A DNA stretch of 64,000 nt, taken from the NCBI RefSeq assembly GCF_001999985.1, contig NZ_CP019645.1, forward strand, positions 310,001 through 374,000. Direction: 5' to 3'. The DNA comes from Helicobacter bilis (lineage in GTDB: Bacteria; Campylobacterota; Campylobacteria; Campylobacterales; Helicobacteraceae). Positions 36,233-44,028 of the stretch are shown here, piece after piece. The position numbers were made by a program, and so were the translations under genes. Numbering within the stretch: position 1 is the stretch's first letter; each line of letters starts with the position of its first letter. The notes under the pieces are model-generated. The model saw nothing but the letters and a program-made list of their open reading frames with translations, ran no database searches and was not told where the DNA came from.

Positions 36233-36817
36233 TCAATTATGTATGAATTCTTTAGCTACTATGTATTCCAACATAAACGCCAAATTACTCTCTTGTGCCA
36301 CAAAAAGCTGTGCTGTGCTTTTCATTAAATAGCTTGTTAATTCATAGTTTTTTACAAACTCTTTAAATAGCACTTCAAGTCGTGGCAATACTTGCAATGA
36401 AAAGTCATAATTATCAAGGATACTTTTACTCTCTATGCGTATTCTTCTTATCATTGCATCTCGTATTTCACCTGTATAATTTTGCATGATATATTCAGTT
36501 ACAGCCTTTGTGTCTAGATTCTTTGCTAGATACTCTTTTACCGCTTCATTGACTTGATTTCTATCTAAGTTTATAAGATTGCCTAAGCCATATTTATTGA
36601 TTAAAGCTTGTCCTATATCATTATAGAAACTCTCACTTGTGAAATACTCATCTTTAATGAATTGCTCGTGCATAATATCTAATATATTTTCATCACTTAT
36701 TTTCTCATCTACTTCTGCTTTTAAAACTTTGAATTCCTGCTTTGTAGATTGCAATTCTTGCTGTGTAGTTTCATTTGCTTGAATCATATTTTGTATTAAA
36801 TCAGTTAAACTTGCCAT
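36233..36817 (-). CDS. Phage-like coiled-coil protein
   Basis: I do not recognise this 194-residue product. Residues 1 to about 45 are a likely coiled coil rich in Gln, Glu and Lys (NETTQQELQSTKQEFK). The rest is helical and charged with no obvious catalytic motif. AAAGG lies eight bases before the ATG, the same ribosome-binding style as its neighbours. It is bracketed by the adaptor-like gene and the small membrane-protein pair, so a virion-assembly or lysis-accessory role is possible but unproven. Confidence 0.6.
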   Translation of the reverse strand: MASLTDLIQNMIQANETTQQELQSTKQEFKVLKAEVDEKISDENILDIMHEQFIKDEYFTSESFYNDIGQALINKYGLGNLINLDRNQVNEAVKEYLAKNLDTKAVTEYIMQNYTGEIRDAMIRRIRIESKSILDNYDFSLQVLPRLEVLFKEFVKNYELTSYLMKSTAQLFVAQESNLAFMLEYIVAKEFIHN

Positions 36818-36852
36818 ACTAAACCTTTCTTATTTTAAAAACTCTGTATATT

Positions 36853-36933
36853 TTAATCTTTTACTACTAGCATAATCGCAGTAAAAAAGCTAAGTAAGCC
36901 AAATATAATAACACCACTTGCTAATATTTCCAT
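36853..36933 (-). CDS. 26-residue single-span membrane protein
   Basis: The tiny frame reads MEILASGVIIFGLLSFF then TAIMLVVKD, one hydrophobic helix with a short charged tail. Its ATG follows directly after the TAA of the upstream holin-like gene. GGGGAG lies six bases before the start, inside the last codons of that gene, which is a classic translational-coupling layout. A role as holin, antiholin or spanin-like lysis protein is inferred only from size, topology and the nearby endolysin. Confidence 0.6.
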   Translation of the reverse strand: MEILASGVIIFGLLSFFTAIMLVVKD

Positions 36934-37161
36934 TTACAGCTCCCCTATTTCTTTGATAATCTTTAGTATTTTCCTTTGCAACACAATTACACCTACTCCA
37001 AGCAAGACAACACCAAACGCACATAAACCTAAAAACCACAAATTAAGTTCAGTCATCTTAGTAAAAACAAAGCCTACTACTGCCAATAGCGAAGTAAGTG
37101 CGAAGTTTCTATACACTCGCAATTCATCAAGCCTTGCCTTTTTCTCATCTAACTTAGACAC
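36934..37161 (-). CDS. Holin-like small membrane protein
   Basis: The 75-residue product has an N-terminal charged helix (SKLDEKKARLDELRVYR), two membrane helices (NFALTSLLAVVGFVF and LWFLGLCAFGVVLLGVG) and a basic C-terminal tail. This size and topology fit phage holins, which release endolysin, but I recognise no family. A TTG at 37167 would also open the frame, but AAAGG lies six bases before the GTG at 37161 and touches the TTG, so GTG is chosen. The gene lies between the endolysin gene (150 bases upstream) and the 26-residue protein. Confidence 0.6.
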   Translation of the reverse strand: MSKLDEKKARLDELRVYRNFALTSLLAVVGFVFTKMTELNLWFLGLCAFGVVLLGVGVIVLQRKILKIIKEIGEL

Positions 37162-37311
37162 AAACAACCTTTAATATTGCTTCTTTATCCATTTGCAAAC
37201 ACCTGCCTTTTATTTTCTTTGCATGGATATTACTTGATTTTAACTTAACTTGCAATAAAAGACTTAAACCAACATGAAGCTATGTGTAAAGTTGTTTCAA
37301 AGTATCACACA

Positions 37312-37752
37312 CTAAGCTAGATTAAGTTCTTTTTTAATCTCTGCTAGATACACTTCACCTGCTTTATTATAACTCCACCTTGCCTTATAACCCCTTGTAT
37401 CTAAATGCACGAATCCCCTAAACTCATCGGCTGGATTTATGCTTATTGCAATACCAAAGGGCTTGTCATTATATGTTTTTAATACATGCTCGAATACCTT
37501 TTTAGTAGGAATGCCTTTTACCACAAAATCCACTGCATCACCTGCTATATGCCTTGACTTTGAAGCTCCACCTATCTTTTTATTATGTGTAGGACAGCGA
37601 TAACCGCTATTTATAGTAATAGGGGCGTTAAAATGCTCTCTAATCTCTACTAGCGTGTCGATTAACTCATCTGTTGGCATACTTTTTGGCAACTCACATT
37701 TACCGCATTTGCATTTAAACTCAGCTTCTTTAAAGTATTTGTTCTCTTTCAT
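37312..37752 (-). CDS. M15-type peptidase (phage endolysin)
   Basis: These zinc peptidases cut peptide cross-links of peptidoglycan; in phages they act as endolysins. The 146-residue product shows the Peptidase_M15 layout: NSGYRCPTHNKKIGG near 60, then SRHIAGDAVDFVV near 80 (His and Asp ligands), and GFVHLDTRG near 123 (third ligand). An N-terminal CKCGKC motif may bind a metal. Length is typical and the active site looks complete. AAGGA precedes the ATG. Adjacent small membrane proteins support a lysis module. Confidence 0.88.
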   Translation of the reverse strand: MKENKYFKEAEFKCKCGKCELPKSMPTDELIDTLVEIREHFNAPITINSGYRCPTHNKKIGGASKSRHIAGDAVDFVVKGIPTKKVFEHVLKTYNDKPFGIAISINPADEFRGFVHLDTRGYKARWSYNKAGEVYLAEIKKELNLA

Positions 37753-37802
37753 TTTATTCCTTTATAACTAAAATTCAGTTTTGGCATTTCATTTCAAAGA
37801 TT

Positions 37803-37935
37803 ATGACTAAAAATAGCTAGTCATTATCGCTTTGTCATGTTGAGCGTAAGCGAAACATCTAAAAAATAATTCAAAGCTTTTTAAAGACTAAAACGATTAA
37901 AGCCATAATGCAACCTTAAAAAGCTAAACACAAAG
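37803..37935 (+). repeat. Structured repeat H1, copy E, split by another repeat
   Basis: The left arm GACTAAAAATAG and apex TAGTCATTATCGCTT are present, but the second half of the apex is missing. A TGTCATGTTGAGCG repeat (37833-37860) takes its place. The tail AAAACGATTAAAGCC then ATAATGCAACCTTAAAAA (about 37890-37922) is intact and matches copies C and D. Confidence 0.8.
37833..37860 (+). repeat. Short dispersed repeat (TGTCATGTTGAGCG type), copy 4, nested in H1 copy E
   Basis: TGTCATGTTGAGCG followed by TAAGCGAAACATCT. It sits exactly at the apex of H1 copy E, replacing its second half. Confidence 0.8.
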
Positions 37936-37968
37936 CATAACAAAGCTATAAATAAATTCAAATGTCGG

Positions 37969-38502
37969 TTAAAACATCGTTATATTCCTTTTTGCATTCA
38001 AAAATGGACTTATTCCAAAGTAAGTCGTTATACTCTTTCCTTGATTACTCTCTTTATGATATATCGTTACTTCTATAAAATCCCTATTTGGCGTATCAGC
38101 TACTGCCACAAATTTAGCAAATGGGTTATTAATACTATATTCCCCATCTGTATATGCAAAACGAGTATTTGTGTCAAAATACCTGCATACATCTGTTCTT
38201 ACTATTGCTTTTATAGTCTCTTCAAAGCGATTGCCATTAATAAAACTAGGCGGCACAACAATTTCCCCCTCTATTGCTTCAAAATGTGGCACACAAGGCG
38301 TTCGTATCTCTTCTGTTGAAAATATATTCGCTGTATAATGCACACTATGCTTTCTATCTTTAAATCGTATCCTAGCCTTTGCCTCTTCTCTTACTAGCCA
38401 TTTATAGCATTTATAAGTCTGTGCGATAGGTTCTGTTTGCTTTATCTCTACTGCCTTATTTGTCCCTACTTCTTTTATACTCTTATAATATTTTACTTCC
38501 AC
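37969..38502 (-). CDS. Phage-like protein of unknown function, probably longer at the N-terminus
   Basis: I do not recognise this protein. From the GTG at 38502 it gives 177 residues, mixed alpha/beta, with several aromatic and charged residues and no clear motif. Upstream codons stay open in frame to a TGA near 38615. A one-base change in an eight-A run (plus-strand T8, 38592-38599) would join it to a GTG at 38639 with AGG upstream. That would add about 45 residues, including KRANAFVKHGRRIVDVN. It may therefore be frameshifted or slippage-controlled. It is the first gene of the minus-strand phage-like group. Confidence 0.5.
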   Translation of the reverse strand: MEVKYYKSIKEVGTNKAVEIKQTEPIAQTYKCYKWLVREEAKARIRFKDRKHSVHYTANIFSTEEIRTPCVPHFEAIEGEIVVPPSFINGNRFEETIKAIVRTDVCRYFDTNTRFAYTDGEYSINNPFAKFVAVADTPNRDFIEVTIYHKESNQGKSITTYFGISPFLNAKRNITMF

Positions 38503-38717
38503 TCCGCCATAATTCCATACTTCATATTCACATTCATAGCTTTTATTTACATCTACAATCCTTCTTCCATGCTTTACAAAAGCATTTGCCCTTTTTTTTG
38601 TAACACTTTTTCATTTACAATACTCACAAATCTAGTCACTATGATGACCTGCAAAGCAAAGTGTCTAACACTTTAGAATCTAAAAAGATATTTCTCCCTT
38701 TTAAATGCTCAATATAA

Positions 38718-38870
38718 CAGAAACTACATCCTAGATTCTACAAACTCATACATATCAGCAACGATAGCCTTAATGCTGCATTCACCACTGATAATATATT
38801 GCAGAAGATAAACCAAATAGAAAATCTAATTTCTACTTTAAAAATTGATGGCGAGATGGTTAAAGAATAG
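38718..38870 (+). pseudogene. 3' remnant of a gene at the right edge of the phage-like island
   Basis: An open frame with no start codon codes for about 50 residues ending INQIENLISTLKIDGEMVKE. It lies on the plus strand, opposite to the island, 160 bases upstream of tolB. It reads like the C-terminus of a helical protein whose body was lost, perhaps when the island inserted. The remaining gap, 38871-39032, probably carries the tolB promoter (TATCAT near 38992). Confidence 0.35.
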
Positions 38871-39032
38871 TGCAAGATTATAGCACAAATCTCAGGTCAT
38901 GTATGCCCATAGCTATAAACAATTTTGCAATACAATGAGTAGTGTTTGTGGATTAAACAGCGTTTTATTTTATGTTTTAACAATAAATTGCTATCATTCT
39001 ACACGAACAATAAATTTAGCTAAGGAAGTGTA

Positions 39033-40319
39033 ATGTATCGCTTTAGGTGTTTTTATGCAATATTTGCGTTTTGTGCAATGTTTGCCATGCATTCTGTGGG
39101 CTTATACGCGGAAGATAAAACAATTGTTGTAACAAGACAAACAGACAATATCCCAAATATTCAAGTTGTAAGTAGTGATGGTGCTGATAATACCATGGCA
39201 ATATACAAAATGTTGGTGCAAGACTTAAAGACACTTGGACATTTTAATGTATATTATGATGATACCTTGAAGACTGATATTTTGCAAAATAATCTTGCAC
39301 TGCAGGATTATAAAAATAAAAATATGAATTTTATCGCACAAGTTTCACAAAAGAAAAAAGGTGGTAGTCTCATAGCCACCCTTAGCCTATATGAGTATGC
39401 AAGTGGTAAGACCATCACAACAGAATATAGAGAAGATGAGATAGAACGCTATCCATTTATCGCCCATGCTATGGCGAGCTATCTTAATGATTATATCAAA
39501 GCACCAAATGCTGATTGGCTAAATCGTTATGTCGTTTTTTCAAATTATGTTGGTTCTGGTCGTAGCAATATTCTCATTGCAGACTATACCTTTACCTACC
39601 AAAAAACTATCATCAGTAATGGTCTCAACATGTTTCCAAAATGGGCAGATAGTAAGCAAGAAGAATTCTACTACACACTCGTAACGCATGAGGCGACCAT
39701 ATATAAATATAATATGTATAGTGGAAAAAACGAGAAAGTCATCTCAAGTCAAGGCATGGCGGTAGTGTCTGATGTGTCAAAGCATGGCGATAAGTTACTA
39801 TTATCACTTGCCCCAGTTGGATTAAGCGATATTTTTTTATATGAAATAAAGAGTAAAAAGCTAACACAACTCACAAGGTATTCAGGCATTGATGTCAATG
39901 CACATTTTACCAATAATGAAAAAAGTTTTGTATTTGTATCTGATAGACTTGGGTATCCAAATATTTTCATGCAAGATCTTATGCCAAACGCCAATGTTAC
40001 ACAAATTGTATTTAAGGGACGCAACAATAGCACACTATCAACTTTTGGGCAATATATAGTGTATTCTAGTAGAGAAAGTGATGAAGAGACAGGGCTAAAT
40101 GTATTTAATCTCTATTTAGTTTCAGCCCATAGCGACTATGTTCGTCGTTTGAGTAAAATAGGTACAAATAGAATCCCAGCATTCTCTCATGATGGAGATT
40201 CTATTATGTTTTTACGCCAACAAAAAAATGAACAAGCAATTGGCATTATCCGATTATCAATTAACAAAAGTTTCCTTTTTCCACTAAAAAATGTAAAAAT
40301 TCAAGCGTTTGATTGGTAA
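39033..40319 (+). CDS. tolB: Tol-Pal system beta-propeller protein TolB
   Basis: TolB is the periplasmic partner of Pal and TolA in outer-membrane constriction during division. The 428-residue product starts with a signal peptide (MYRFRCFYAIFAFCAMFAMH, cleavage after GLYA), then an N-terminal alpha/beta domain. The propeller blades carry the usual repeats, such as HEATIYKYNMYSGK, FVFVSDRLGYPNIFMQDL and SHDGDSIMFLRQ. AAGGAAG precedes the ATG. It heads the tolB-pal-cpoB-slyD order also found in H. pylori. No tolA, tolQ or tolR gene precedes it here. Confidence 0.93.
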   Translation: MYRFRCFYAIFAFCAMFAMHSVGLYAEDKTIVVTRQTDNIPNIQVVSSDGADNTMAIYKMLVQDLKTLGHFNVYYDDTLKTDILQNNLALQDYKNKNMNFIAQVSQKKKGGSLIATLSLYEYASGKTITTEYREDEIERYPFIAHAMASYLNDYIKAPNADWLNRYVVFSNYVGSGRSNILIADYTFTYQKTIISNGLNMFPKWADSKQEEFYYTLVTHEATIYKYNMYSGKNEKVISSQGMAVVSDVSKHGDKLLLSLAPVGLSDIFLYEIKSKKLTQLTRYSGIDVNAHFTNNEKSFVFVSDRLGYPNIFMQDLMPNANVTQIVFKGRNNSTLSTFGQYIVYSSRESDEETGLNVFNLYLVSAHSDYVRRLSKIGTNRIPAFSHDGDSIMFLRQQKNEQAIGIIRLSINKSFLFPLKNVKIQAFDW

Positions 40320-40376
40320 TTTTTTTGTTTTTTTGATAGAATAGCAAAACATTTTTTTGAGATTTAAGGAGATATC

Positions 40377-41078
40377 ATGAAGTATTTGAAGCTTTCAAGT
40401 GTTTTACTTGCACTTTTTTTTGCGGTTGGCTGTGGTAGTAAAAGTGTAGAAAAGGATGGCAACACCACGCAGAAAACTACAGAGGTGCAACAAGAAGTTG
40501 ATGGTCAAGAACCTGAAGAGGCAGTGGCAAATCCGGGTGGTGCAGGTTTGCCTGAAGGTGGTTTTATGCCTGATGGTGCTGTGAGTGGGGGAGATGGTTA
40601 TGATGGCAGTGGTGATTCTGATTCAAGCGATCCGTATGCAGATAACAATGCTGGTGAAAATGGTATGTCTGGAAACTCCAATGGCGATACTGAAGAAGAG
40701 TATGCCGGAAATAATGAGGGCACAGCATATGGCGATGCTATCAAAGTAGATTCTCTCACTACAATTTATTTCGACTTTGATAGATATGACATTAGATCTG
40801 ATATGAAAGACTATGTAAGAGCAAATGCTGATTTCATAAAAGAAAAAAATATTAAAGCGGTTGTATTGCAAGGCAATACCGATGAGTTTGGTGGCGATGA
40901 ATATAACACAGCGTTGGGACTAAAGAGAGCCATATCAGTGCGTGATGCGCTTGTATTACAGGGGCTACCAAGAAATATGTTCTCAACAATTTCTTATGGT
41001 ATGCATAAACCTGTGTGTAGAGAAAAAACTGCTGAGTGCTATGCGAAAAATAGACGCACAGATATAGTTGAGAAGTAA
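40377..41078 (+). CDS. pal: Peptidoglycan-associated lipoprotein Pal with long Gly/Asp-rich linker
   Basis: Pal anchors the outer membrane to peptidoglycan and binds TolB. The signal peptide ends FFAVGC, a good lipobox with Cys 19. From about 120 the OmpA-like domain has IYFDFDRYDIRSDM, LQGNTDEFGGDEYNTALG and NRRTDIVEK, complete and typical. Between them lies a ~95-residue linker rich in Gly, Asp, Asn and Glu, unusually long, making the protein 233 residues instead of about 180. GGAG precedes the ATG. A TAGAAT -10 box lies near 40340. Confidence 0.92.
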   Translation: MKYLKLSSVLLALFFAVGCGSKSVEKDGNTTQKTTEVQQEVDGQEPEEAVANPGGAGLPEGGFMPDGAVSGGDGYDGSGDSDSSDPYADNNAGENGMSGNSNGDTEEEYAGNNEGTAYGDAIKVDSLTTIYFDFDRYDIRSDMKDYVRANADFIKEKNIKAVVLQGNTDEFGGDEYNTALGLKRAISVRDALVLQGLPRNMFSTISYGMHKPVCREKTAECYAKNRRTDIVEK

Positions 41079-41109
41079 TAAAAGTAACAACTTGGCTAGG
41101 GTTTTTGCA

Positions 41110-42042
41110 ATGAGATTTAAGAGGTCTTTGTTAGCATTTGCTTCATTATCTGTATTACTCTATGCCGAACCTTCGGCATTTGAGTTGCAAAGTGGTGCTA
41201 CAAAAAAGGATATGCGAGACCTTAAAGATATTGCAGATTTTACTCGTTCTGTTATTGGTGATTTTCAAAATAAAATTGTGAATCTGGAGCAAGCGGTTGA
41301 TGGATTAAAAACCGTTTATGAAGGTATGAGTGCGACTTCAAGACAAGATAGCATTACAATTAAGAATCAGATAGATAAAATCCAAAATATTCAAGATATT
41401 GTAGATTCTTATCAAATGTCGCAAAAATCTCAAGCAGAGCTTGTTAAAAATTTGAAAGCCCAAGTTGAAGCAAATACAAAAAATATTGAGCAGATTAATC
41501 AAAAAATTGATAAATTGTCAGAAGCTTTTTTGCAAGCAAATGATGAGATTATAAAACAAATCCAAGTATTGAGCGAACAAGCCTTAGCATTGCAAAATAA
41601 TATACAAGGTATCCAAAATCAGCCAGTCATAGATTCTATGCAAACAAGCAACAATATGCCAAAACAAGCGTATAATTTTTCACCTGATAATAGCAAGAAT
41701 CTGAGTGAAGCAAAGAATCTCTTGCGTAAAAAACGCAATGAAGAAGCGAAGGCTTATTTTGAATATCTTATCGATCAGAAATTTGCAGTAGCAGAATCAA
41801 GTTATTATATCGGTGAGATATACTATGCAAGAAAAGAGTATAACGAGGCATTGCCTTATTACAAGACAAGTGCTAGTCTTGATAGTAAGGCGAGTTACAT
41901 GCCGATTTTGCTATGGCATACCGCATGGTCATTTAAATATCTAAATGATTCAGATAATTATAGAAAATTTTTGCAAACCTTGGTTGCCTTGTTCCCCGAA
42001 AGCGAACAAGGTCGTAAAGCCCAAGATATTTTATCAAAATAG
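41110..42042 (+). CDS. cpoB: Cell-division coordinator CpoB (YbgF)
   Basis: CpoB is the periplasmic TPR protein linked to Tol-Pal that coordinates outer-membrane constriction with peptidoglycan synthesis. The 310-residue product has a signal peptide (MRFKRSLLAFASLSVLLYAE), a coiled-coil N-terminal part (about 30-190, many Gln and Asn), and C-terminal TPR repeats (about 205-310, AKNLLRKKRNEEAKAYFEYL, YYIGEIYYARKEYNEALPYY). The ATG at 41110 is chosen because it opens the signal peptide and follows AGGG at 41098; an in-frame TTG at 41068 lies inside pal. Confidence 0.85.
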   Translation: MRFKRSLLAFASLSVLLYAEPSAFELQSGATKKDMRDLKDIADFTRSVIGDFQNKIVNLEQAVDGLKTVYEGMSATSRQDSITIKNQIDKIQNIQDIVDSYQMSQKSQAELVKNLKAQVEANTKNIEQINQKIDKLSEAFLQANDEIIKQIQVLSEQALALQNNIQGIQNQPVIDSMQTSNNMPKQAYNFSPDNSKNLSEAKNLLRKKRNEEAKAYFEYLIDQKFAVAESSYYIGEIYYARKEYNEALPYYKTSASLDSKASYMPILLWHTAWSFKYLNDSDNYRKFLQTLVALFPESEQGRKAQDILSK

Positions 42043-42052
42043 GAGATACATT

Positions 42053-42601
42053 ATGATAGAAAATAACAATGTTGTGTCAATTAATTATGAAGTGCTTGAT
42101 TCTCAAACAAAGCAGACAATTGATAGTAGCAAGGATAACAAACCGCTTGAATTTATTGTCGGGCAATCTCAAGTCATTGAGGGTTTAGAGCAACACATAA
42201 AAAACGCAAAAGTGGGTGATAAGCTAGAATTTAGTGTTGAACCTGAACTTGCCTATGGTGTGCGTAATCCAGAGCTTATGCAAGAAGTTGGCAGAGAACA
42301 ATTTGGAGATATTGAGTTAGAAAAAGGTATGACTTTATTTGGTCAAGCTGAAAATGGTATGCCTGTGCAAGTCATTGTTGCGGATTTTAACGATACTTCT
42401 GTGCTTATTGATTATAACCATCCATTAGCGGGGAAAACTTTAGATTTTAGGGTTGAAGTGCTAAATGTAAGAGAGGCTACTGATGATGAGATTATAGCAA
42501 GTATGGGGGGTGGCTGTGGTTGCTCTAGCGGTGGCGGTCATGGACATGGCGGAGGTGGCTGCTGTGGCGGTGGCGGGGGTGGCTGCGGTTGTAGTCATTA
42601 A
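42053..42601 (+). CDS. slyD: FKBP-type peptidyl-prolyl isomerase SlyD
   Basis: SlyD is a cytosolic prolyl isomerase and metallochaperone that supplies nickel for hydrogenase maturation. The 182-residue product has the FKBP core with an insert-in-flap domain (VGQSQVIEGLEQHIKNAKVG, PELAYGVRNPELMQEV, DYNHPLAGKTLDFRVEV). Its tail (from about 150) is rich in Gly, Cys and His (GGGCGCSSGGGHGHGGGG, then CCGGGGGGCGCSH), a strong nickel/zinc-binding tail. AGGAG overlaps the cpoB stop, giving tight coupling. In Helicobacter, nickel delivery supports hydrogenase and urease. Confidence 0.93.
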   Translation: MIENNNVVSINYEVLDSQTKQTIDSSKDNKPLEFIVGQSQVIEGLEQHIKNAKVGDKLEFSVEPELAYGVRNPELMQEVGREQFGDIELEKGMTLFGQAENGMPVQVIVADFNDTSVLIDYNHPLAGKTLDFRVEVLNVREATDDEIIASMGGGCGCSSGGGHGHGGGGCCGGGGGGCGCSH

Positions 42602-42670
42602 GCACACAGCATAAAGAATGACGCATAGAAACCGCTTATTTACATTACGCAAATAATAAAAGGCAATAAG

Positions 42671-43831
42671 ATGTCTCGTAAAAAGATTTATTTTATTAAT
42701 CTTTTGCCAATTATACTTATCAGCATAAATTTGCGTGCTCCCATTACTTCAGCTGGTCCGATTGCAAATTTACTTCAAGACTACTACGGACTTAGCTCAG
42801 CACAAGTTGGATTATTAACTTCACTACCATTACTAGCATTTGGAATAGTTTCATTTTTGGTTGCAATATTTCAGCCTGTAAGGGCAATGTTTTTTGGACT
42901 TTTGTGTATAATTCTTGGTGAAATATTGCGTTGTGTTGGGGGCAACACAGCCTTATTTGTCGGCACGGCAATCATGGGTTCTGGTATCGCTATAGCAAAT
43001 GTTTTATTGCCGAGCTTTGTAAAGGCAAAGTTTCCCAGAGAGATTCCAAAGATTATGGGGATTTATAGCTTAGTATTAAATATTTCCGCTGCATTAGGGA
43101 TAATCGCTATATTCCCATTGACACATGTTTTACCACTACCTTTAGCATTTAGTTGCTGGGTCATATTAGCCATTCTTGCGTTTATAAGCTATCTACCGCA
43201 AATCAAAAATCGCAGAATCTTTCGCTCAAAGCAAAGCTACACAAAGATAAACTCACTATTTGCAAATATAAATGCATGGAAAATCACTCTATTCATGGGC
43301 TTACAAAGTGCGATGGCATATAGCTTTTTTGCATGGTATCCAAGTTTGCTGATTGACTTTGGCTTTGAAAAGGATTTTATCTCTCGCATTATGACATTCA
43401 CACAATGCGTTATTATCCCACTCTCATTTATCATTCCGTTATGGCTGCATTCTCTGCGTCAAAAAATGCGAAATATTTTTATTGTTGTCATTTGTATGCT
43501 TTATGCGGTAAGCTATTTTTTGCTACTTATTTCACATGAAGTATGGTCGATTATACTCGCTTCTGTTTTGATTGGTATTCCACTGGGTGGCGTTTTTAGC
43601 GTTGCTTTACTTTTTATTTCAAGCAAAAGCGCAAATGTATTCATAGCAACTAAACTCTCAGCCATGTCGCAAGGTATAGGCTACCTTATGGCTTCTCTTT
43701 GTCCATGGATTATTGGAAAACTCCATGATACATATCATAGCTTTACTTATGCAATTTTTATGCTTATTGTTCTAAGCTTATTGTTAAATATTGTTGGCTA
43801 TTACGCACAAAGAGTTGTAGTTGTAAAATGA
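42671..43831 (+). CDS. MFS transporter, CynX/NimT-like
   Basis: A 386-residue inner-membrane transporter with twelve predicted helices. The N-terminus LPIILISINLRAPITSAGPI and the loop after helix 2-3 match my memory of the CynX/NimT (cyanate/nitroimidazole) group, whose substrates vary. FFAWYPSLLIDFGF near 215 marks the second half. AAGG lies nine bases before the ATG. It follows slyD by 70 bases and may be read with it, but no common role is evident. The substrate cannot be inferred. Confidence 0.8.
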   Translation: MSRKKIYFINLLPIILISINLRAPITSAGPIANLLQDYYGLSSAQVGLLTSLPLLAFGIVSFLVAIFQPVRAMFFGLLCIILGEILRCVGGNTALFVGTAIMGSGIAIANVLLPSFVKAKFPREIPKIMGIYSLVLNISAALGIIAIFPLTHVLPLPLAFSCWVILAILAFISYLPQIKNRRIFRSKQSYTKINSLFANINAWKITLFMGLQSAMAYSFFAWYPSLLIDFGFEKDFISRIMTFTQCVIIPLSFIIPLWLHSLRQKMRNIFIVVICMLYAVSYFLLLISHEVWSIILASVLIGIPLGGVFSVALLFISSKSANVFIATKLSAMSQGIGYLMASLCPWIIGKLHDTYHSFTYAIFMLIVLSLLLNIVGYYAQRVVVVK

Positions 43832-43969
43832 AACAATAGCATTTGTTAATTGTGCTAATTTGCAGTATTCATTTTTTATGTATTTGAGTTGTTGAGATTA
43901 TACAAGAAAAATATTTTAAGTTTTGATATTTGAAACTCATGATATTTTTTCATATTTACCATTATTAGA

Positions 43970-44028
43970 TATAATCATCGGCTTAATCCAAAAAATTGGG
44001 TTAAATCCGTATTTTTTAGGAGTCCGTT
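43970..44028 (+). promoter_or_regulatory. Promoter and leader hairpin before rpmJ
   Basis: A perfect TATAAT lies at 43970-43975 with T-rich DNA upstream, the usual form of the Helicobacter vegetative promoter. It is followed by a hairpin (TTAATCC with GGGTTAA, near 43983-44005) and then TTTTAGGAG before the rpmJ ATG. The hairpin could attenuate the ribosomal operon. Confidence 0.55.

Noticed and set aside
17018-38900. Attachment-site duplication flanking the phage-like island
   Set aside because: I compared the sequence near 17050-17146 with 38640-38760 and found only the common AGATTCTA-type words, no convincing direct repeat.
38890-38910. Sequence GGTCATGTAT similar to the H2 apex
   Set aside because: Only about ten bases match and no flanking stems are visible, so it is not counted as an H2 copy.
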